A stretch of DNA of 64,000 bases from Streptosporangium saharense. GTDB lineage: Bacteria > Actinomycetota > Actinomycetes > Streptosporangiales > Streptosporangiaceae. The stretch covers positions 186,001 through 250,000 of the forward strand of contig NZ_JACHJP010000007.1 of assembly GCF_014203715.1 (NCBI RefSeq). Direction: 5' to 3'. The notes under the pieces were generated by a model. The model did not search any database, was not told the DNA's origin, and saw nothing but the letters and a program-made list of their open reading frames with translations. Positions 60,241-64,000 of the stretch are shown in pieces. Each line of letters opens with the position of its first letter. Positions within the stretch are counted from its first letter, which is position 1. A program made the translations under genes and the position numbers.

Positions 60241-62289
60241 TCAGAAGGAGATGAACCCGAGGCCCAGGCTGTCCATCAGATCGTTGAACAGACCTCGGAC
60301 GAGGTCGACCGCCCCCATCTGCCCGTTCTCCACCTGCTGCTGCCAGGCCCGCGTCACCTGTTTGACGACCTTCGACGGTTCTTCCCAGGGGACGAAGGAC
60401 GGGACCAGCGTCAGCGCGCCCATCACGACGAAGAACGCGAGCGTGCCCAGGATGATCGTGGTCACCATCGCCGCCCCCGGGCTGCGGATCACCCCGGTCA
60501 GCGCGCGGGCGACCGCCTTGCGCGGCTTACCTCCGCCGGGGAGCACGAACAGCCCCGCCACGAACGCCCCCGCCGCGTAGGCCGCCGCGGGGTTGGGGCC
60601 CATGTGCCCGACGAACCTCAGGGCGCCCCAGACGCACATGCCGAACATCGCGGCCAGCGGGGCGGTGACCAGCGTCGCGAGGAACGCCTTGATCAACGCC
60701 CACGGGGTGCCGACCAGCGCGAGCAGCGGGTCGGCGGCGCTGTTGCCGCGCACGGAACGGCGCTCGGCCAGGTCACCGAAGAGGTACTCCCCCACCCGCA
60801 GGCAGAGCACGGCGACCAGGGCGAAGGCGCTCACCACCACGGGCAGCACGCAGGCGAGGCCGACCAGGATCGTCAGCAGCAGCGCCGCGGCCAGCGGGTG
60901 CCCCGTGCGGTAGCGGGGCCGCTGTTCCCTCGGCAGGGGCTGCGGCGCGGGCGGCGGGACGTACGGCCTGGGCTCCTGCTGGGGCGGGGCGAACGGCGCG
61001 CCCTGCCCCGTCGGCTGCGGCGCCGGGTATCCGGCGACCCGCTGGTCGGGGTAGGGCGGCGGCGCGACCCGCCGCTGCACGGACAGCGGGGCGGGAACGT
61101 ACGGCGGAGGCGTCGCCGGGACGTACGGCGGCGGCGACCCGGCCGTGGAACGCCCGGCCTGGGGCTCGGAACGTTCCTCGCGCGGCCTGCGCTCGCGCCG
61201 CTCCGGCTTGGCGTACTCCACCGGGGGCAGCAGGTCGGAGTAGGTCCCGTCCTGCGGCAGCACCCGGGTGCCGTCCGTGGGCGGCGGGACCGGGGGCCGC
61301 TCCGGGGACTGCTCGGACAGCACGCGCGTCCCGGTGACCGGGGGCCGCGGCGTCGAGGGCGGAACCGTGGGCGGCGGCACGACCGGCGGCGGGCCGTCCA
61401 GGACGCGGGTGCCGTCGGCGCTGAGCACCCTGGTGCCGCCGTCGTTGGCCTTCGGCGGCGCGTCCTCGTGGAAGACGGTGAGCGTGGGGTCGAGGTCGCG
61501 GGCCATCCGCAGCAGCGCCTGCGCGCTCGGCCTGGCCTTCGGATCGACCGCGAGGGCCCGCCTGAGCCAGCCGCGCAGCCAGGCGGGGGCCAGGTCGATG
61601 TTGGCCCGGCCCTCCATGATGTTGAAGCAGACGACCTCGAAGCTGCCGGTGCCGAACGGCGGCTTGCCCGTCGCGCCGAAGAAGACCGTCGAGGCCAGCG
61701 CGTGCACGTCGGCGGCCTGGGTGATCTCGGAGTCCCTGATGATCTCCGGGGCGAGGTAGCCGGGCGTGCCGACGAACATGCCGGTCTGGGTCAGCCGGGT
61801 CGCGTTGACCAGGTGCGCGATGCCGAAGTCGATGACCAGCGGCTCCCCGTTGACCATCATCACGTTCGACGGCTTGAGGTCGCGGTGGACGACGTCGGCG
61901 GCGTGGATCGCCACCAGCGCCGCGCACAGGCCGCGGGCGAGCTTGATGATCTCCTGCGGGGCGAGCGGCCCCTCGGCCAGGACGATCTCCTCAAGCGTGC
62001 GGCCCGGCGCGAAACGGGTCACGATGTACGGCTGCGCGCCGGTCAGCTCGGCGTCGAGCACCTCGGCCACCTGCCCGCTGCGCACCCGCCGCATGGTCTC
62101 GACCTCGCGGGTGAGCCGGTCGCGGGCCTTGAGGTCGGCCGCGACGTGCGGGTGCAGGACTTTGACCGCCACCTCGCGGCCGTCCTCGTCGAGCCCGAGG
62201 TGGACGACACCCATGCCGCCCTCGCCGATCTGCCTGAGCAGCCGGTACGGCCCGAGCCGCTCCGGAGCCTGCGTCTCCCCCGTCGTCAT
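60241..62289 (-). CDS. Ser/Thr protein kinase with C-terminal membrane region (2)
   Basis: A 682-residue kinase. The catalytic part is complete (IGEGGMGVVHLGL, VAVKVLHPHV, HRDLKPSNVM, VIDFGIAHLV). A ~250-residue Pro-rich linker with repeated TRVL(S/D/P) units follows, then four or five membrane helices (AAALLLTILVGLACVLPVVV, ATLVTAPLAAMFGMCVW, MVTTIILGTLAFFVVMGAL). The start at ATG 62289 overlaps the stop of the kinase gene upstream (ATGA at 62286-62289); a frame reaching 62919 is only shadow. The overlap indicates that the two kinases are made together. Confidence 0.93.
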   Translation of the reverse strand: MTTGETQAPERLGPYRLLRQIGEGGMGVVHLGLDEDGREVAVKVLHPHVAADLKARDRLTREVETMRRVRSGQVAEVLDAELTGAQPYIVTRFAPGRTLEEIVLAEGPLAPQEIIKLARGLCAALVAIHAADVVHRDLKPSNVMMVNGEPLVIDFGIAHLVNATRLTQTGMFVGTPGYLAPEIIRDSEITQAADVHALASTVFFGATGKPPFGTGSFEVVCFNIMEGRANIDLAPAWLRGWLRRALAVDPKARPSAQALLRMARDLDPTLTVFHEDAPPKANDGGTRVLSADGTRVLDGPPPVVPPPTVPPSTPRPPVTGTRVLSEQSPERPPVPPPTDGTRVLPQDGTYSDLLPPVEYAKPERRERRPREERSEPQAGRSTAGSPPPYVPATPPPYVPAPLSVQRRVAPPPYPDQRVAGYPAPQPTGQGAPFAPPQQEPRPYVPPPAPQPLPREQRPRYRTGHPLAAALLLTILVGLACVLPVVVSAFALVAVLCLRVGEYLFGDLAERRSVRGNSAADPLLALVGTPWALIKAFLATLVTAPLAAMFGMCVWGALRFVGHMGPNPAAAYAAGAFVAGLFVLPGGGKPRKAVARALTGVIRSPGAAMVTTIILGTLAFFVVMGALTLVPSFVPWEEPSKVVKQVTRAWQQQVENGQMGAVDLVRGLFNDLMDSLGLGFISF

Positions 62290-64000
62290 CGTGTCGCCCT
62301 GTCCCGTAGATTGCGCAGTTCCCCCACCACCGTTCCGACGTCGAGGGGCGCCCAGTGCGCCCGCGACACCCCTCCCCTGAAGGTGCCGACCGCCAGCAGA
62401 AGCGCCAACACGGCGACCGCTCCCAGCACGAAGGTCACGGCGACGGCCGCTCCGCGTGAAGGCAGCAGTGATGCCAGCGTACGTCGCATCTGCCGTCTGG
62501 GGCCCTCCACTCCGGGACCGGCGCAGATCGTCCACAGCGCGACCGCGGCGCCCCAGCTGAGCGCGGCGGCCGGTGACAGGGTCCTGACCAGCACCGTGAG
62601 CAGCAGCGTCACGGGGAGGCCGAGGACGAGACCGTACGGTACGAGCGCGAGGGTGATGCCCGCCGACTTGGCCAGGGCCGCCGGTTGGCCGAGCACCCGC
62701 AGGACGTCGGCGGCCCCCTCCGACGCCTGCCTGCGGCCGTTGAGCGCGGGCTGGGCGATGTCGGCGGCGCGCAGCAGGACCACGGCCGGGATGACGACGA
62801 CGGCGACCAGGACGGGTGCGATGACCGCGGCGGCCGTCACGGCCACCAGCAGCAGGGCGCCCGCGACGCCGTACACGGCGGAACTCCGCGGCGCGGGGCT
62901 GGGAGCGGCGGGCCGCCACTCCTGGCGCTCCTCCGGGTAGGGCTGCATCCGCGTCGCCTGGTAGGGCTGCTGCGGAGTGGCGGCGGTCTGCGGGGTGTGG
63001 TGGCGCCCCGGCTGGGGTGCCCGCTCGAAGGAGGCCTGGCCCTGGGGGTGCTGCCGCTGCATCTGGTTGCGCAGCTGCTCAAGCTCGTGGGGCCTGACCC
63101 GCTGGGTCGGGATGTCGCCGTCACCGCCCGGGGAGAGGCCTCCCGGCTGCTCGTGGAAAGCCTGCTGCGGCGCTGACTGGGCCGTGGCCTGGCGCAGTTC
63201 CTCGGGGGTCACCCTGCGGGTCGGCCAGGGGTCGCCACCCTGCTGCTGCTCGCCGAGCAGCGAGACGTAGTCGGGTGGCGGAGGGGCCGGGTTCGGCGTC
63301 GGGTTCGGCGGCCACGGCTTGGACGTGCCGGGACGCGAGGCGACCGGGGTCGGCACGTCACCGGGGTCGGTGCGCTCTCCCGTACGGCGCTCGCCGGGGC
63401 GGGGCCCCAGGCCCGTGGGCACGTAGGGGCCGGTCGGCGGCCCGGGGTCGATGACGGGGCCGGGGCGCGGACCGAGACCGGTCGGCACGTAGGCGCCCGT
63501 CGCCTGGCCGGGGTCGGTGGCCCGGGGAACACCCGGGGTGGCGCCCAGGCCCGTCGGCACATAAGGGCCGGTCGGCTGCCCGAGATCGGTGGAGCGGCCC
63601 TCGAAGCCGGTGACCGTGGGCACGTCGTCGGGCGGGCTCGGCCGTCCCGGGGACGACGCCATCAGCCGTTCGATCTGGGCTGCCAGCTCCGCGGCCCTGG
63701 GACGCCTGGCGGGGTCGCGCTGGAGCGCGGCGCGCAGCACGGGCCGCAGCGCCTCGGGGACCGCGTCCACGTTCGCCCGGCCCGCGGTGATGTTGTAGAA
63801 GATCATCTCCAGCGTGCCCTTGCCGAAGGGCGGCTGGCCGGTGGCCGCGAAGACCATCGTGCCCGCCCAGGCGTGCACGTCCACCTCGGGTCCGGCCTCG
63901 TGCCCCTCGATGATCTCGGGGGCGAGGTAGCCGGGCGTGCCGATGAACATGCCGGTCTGGGTCAGCCGGGTCGCGTCCACGGCCTGCGCGATGCCGAAGT
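62286..64000 (-). CDS. Ser/Thr protein kinase with C-terminal membrane region (3), partial
   Basis: The C-terminal ~570 residues of a third kinase; its 5' part lies beyond the right window edge. The visible kinase part starts just after the DFG motif (FGIAQAV) and includes GTPGYLAPEIIEGHEAGPEV and ALQRDPARRPRAAELAAQIE. A long Pro/Thr-rich linker has tandem GPYVPTGLG-type repeats, followed by a membrane region of several helices (GVAGALLLVAVTAAAVIAPV, LVAVVVIPAVVLLRAAD, and more). It is related to kinase 2, to which it is translationally coupled. Confidence 0.9.
   Translation of the reverse strand, partial: FGIAQAVDATRLTQTGMFIGTPGYLAPEIIEGHEAGPEVDVHAWAGTMVFAATGQPPFGKGTLEMIFYNITAGRANVDAVPEALRPVLRAALQRDPARRPRAAELAAQIERLMASSPGRPSPPDDVPTVTGFEGRSTDLGQPTGPYVPTGLGATPGVPRATDPGQATGAYVPTGLGPRPGPVIDPGPPTGPYVPTGLGPRPGERRTGERTDPGDVPTPVASRPGTSKPWPPNPTPNPAPPPPDYVSLLGEQQQGGDPWPTRRVTPEELRQATAQSAPQQAFHEQPGGLSPGGDGDIPTQRVRPHELEQLRNQMQRQHPQGQASFERAPQPGRHHTPQTAATPQQPYQATRMQPYPEERQEWRPAAPSPAPRSSAVYGVAGALLLVAVTAAAVIAPVLVAVVVIPAVVLLRAADIAQPALNGRRQASEGAADVLRVLGQPAALAKSAGITLALVPYGLVLGLPVTLLLTVLVRTLSPAAALSWGAAVALWTICAGPGVEGPRRQMRRTLASLLPSRGAAVAVTFVLGAVAVLALLLAVGTFRGGVSRAHWAPLDVGTVVGELRNLRDRATR

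Overview
The window is high-GC actinomycete chromosome, most like a Streptosporangiaceae-type organism (Nonomuraea, Streptosporangium or a relative). This rests on codon use, frequent GTG/TTG starts, an XRE-DUF5753 regulator, a SapA-like (spore-associated protein A) domain, abundant Ser/Thr kinases and a chromosomal type VII secretion (T7SS) locus. No rRNA, tRNA, CRISPR array or transposase was seen. The assignment is an inference without a database search.

Layout. 1-15.9 kb is mostly housekeeping on the minus strand: a partial membrane protein, a D-2-hydroxyacid dehydrogenase, a VanW-family cell-wall protein, a secreted SH3-like protein, gatB, an AAA ATPase plus partner gene lying inside the gatCAB block, gatA, gatC, a GGDEF-EAL c-di-GMP enzyme, ligA and a MetE-like methionine synthase. 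16.0-37.3 kb is a complete-looking T7SS locus: mycP, a pseudokinase, eccB, eccD and eccC, three YbaB-like genes, and an eight-gene minus-strand operon (30.7 to 24.4 kb) of WXG100-type proteins, with further WXG-like pairs at 20.1-22.8 kb. No eccE is visible. 37.4-51.9 kb is accessory: secreted small proteins, an exported intradiol dioxygenase, a TetR-MMPL unit with a 34-bp perfect palindrome, an nSTAND-WD40 protein, an XRE-DUF5753 regulator, a WXG100-lytic transglycosylase pair, an MBL-fold hydrolase and an RraA-like protein. 51.9-64 kb returns to housekeeping: mnmA, a NifS-like cysteine desulfurase, a TetR-MFS unit, a secreted BP74-like protein, etfA/etfB, and three tandem Ser/Thr kinases, the last cut by the window end.

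How the parts work together. EccB, EccC, EccD and MycP would form an ESX-like export machine. The surrounding paralogous families look like its substrates or partners: three copies of a two-gene module (a small helical protein plus a WXG-like protein with a membrane hairpin) and two copies of a second module (a small protein ending in an AKxYDGA-type motif plus a large WXG-like protein). Three of the large proteins share a C-terminal tail of the form TW(L/M)xED..VW....(D)IxPPVI. The separate WXG100-SLT gene pair near 49 kb may be a further client that cuts peptidoglycan.

The most unusual non-coding feature is a dispersed ~150-bp element in three copies (two facing each other at 1.7-2.1 kb, one at 31.5 kb). 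It folds into two hairpins whose paired bases differ between copies but stay complementary.
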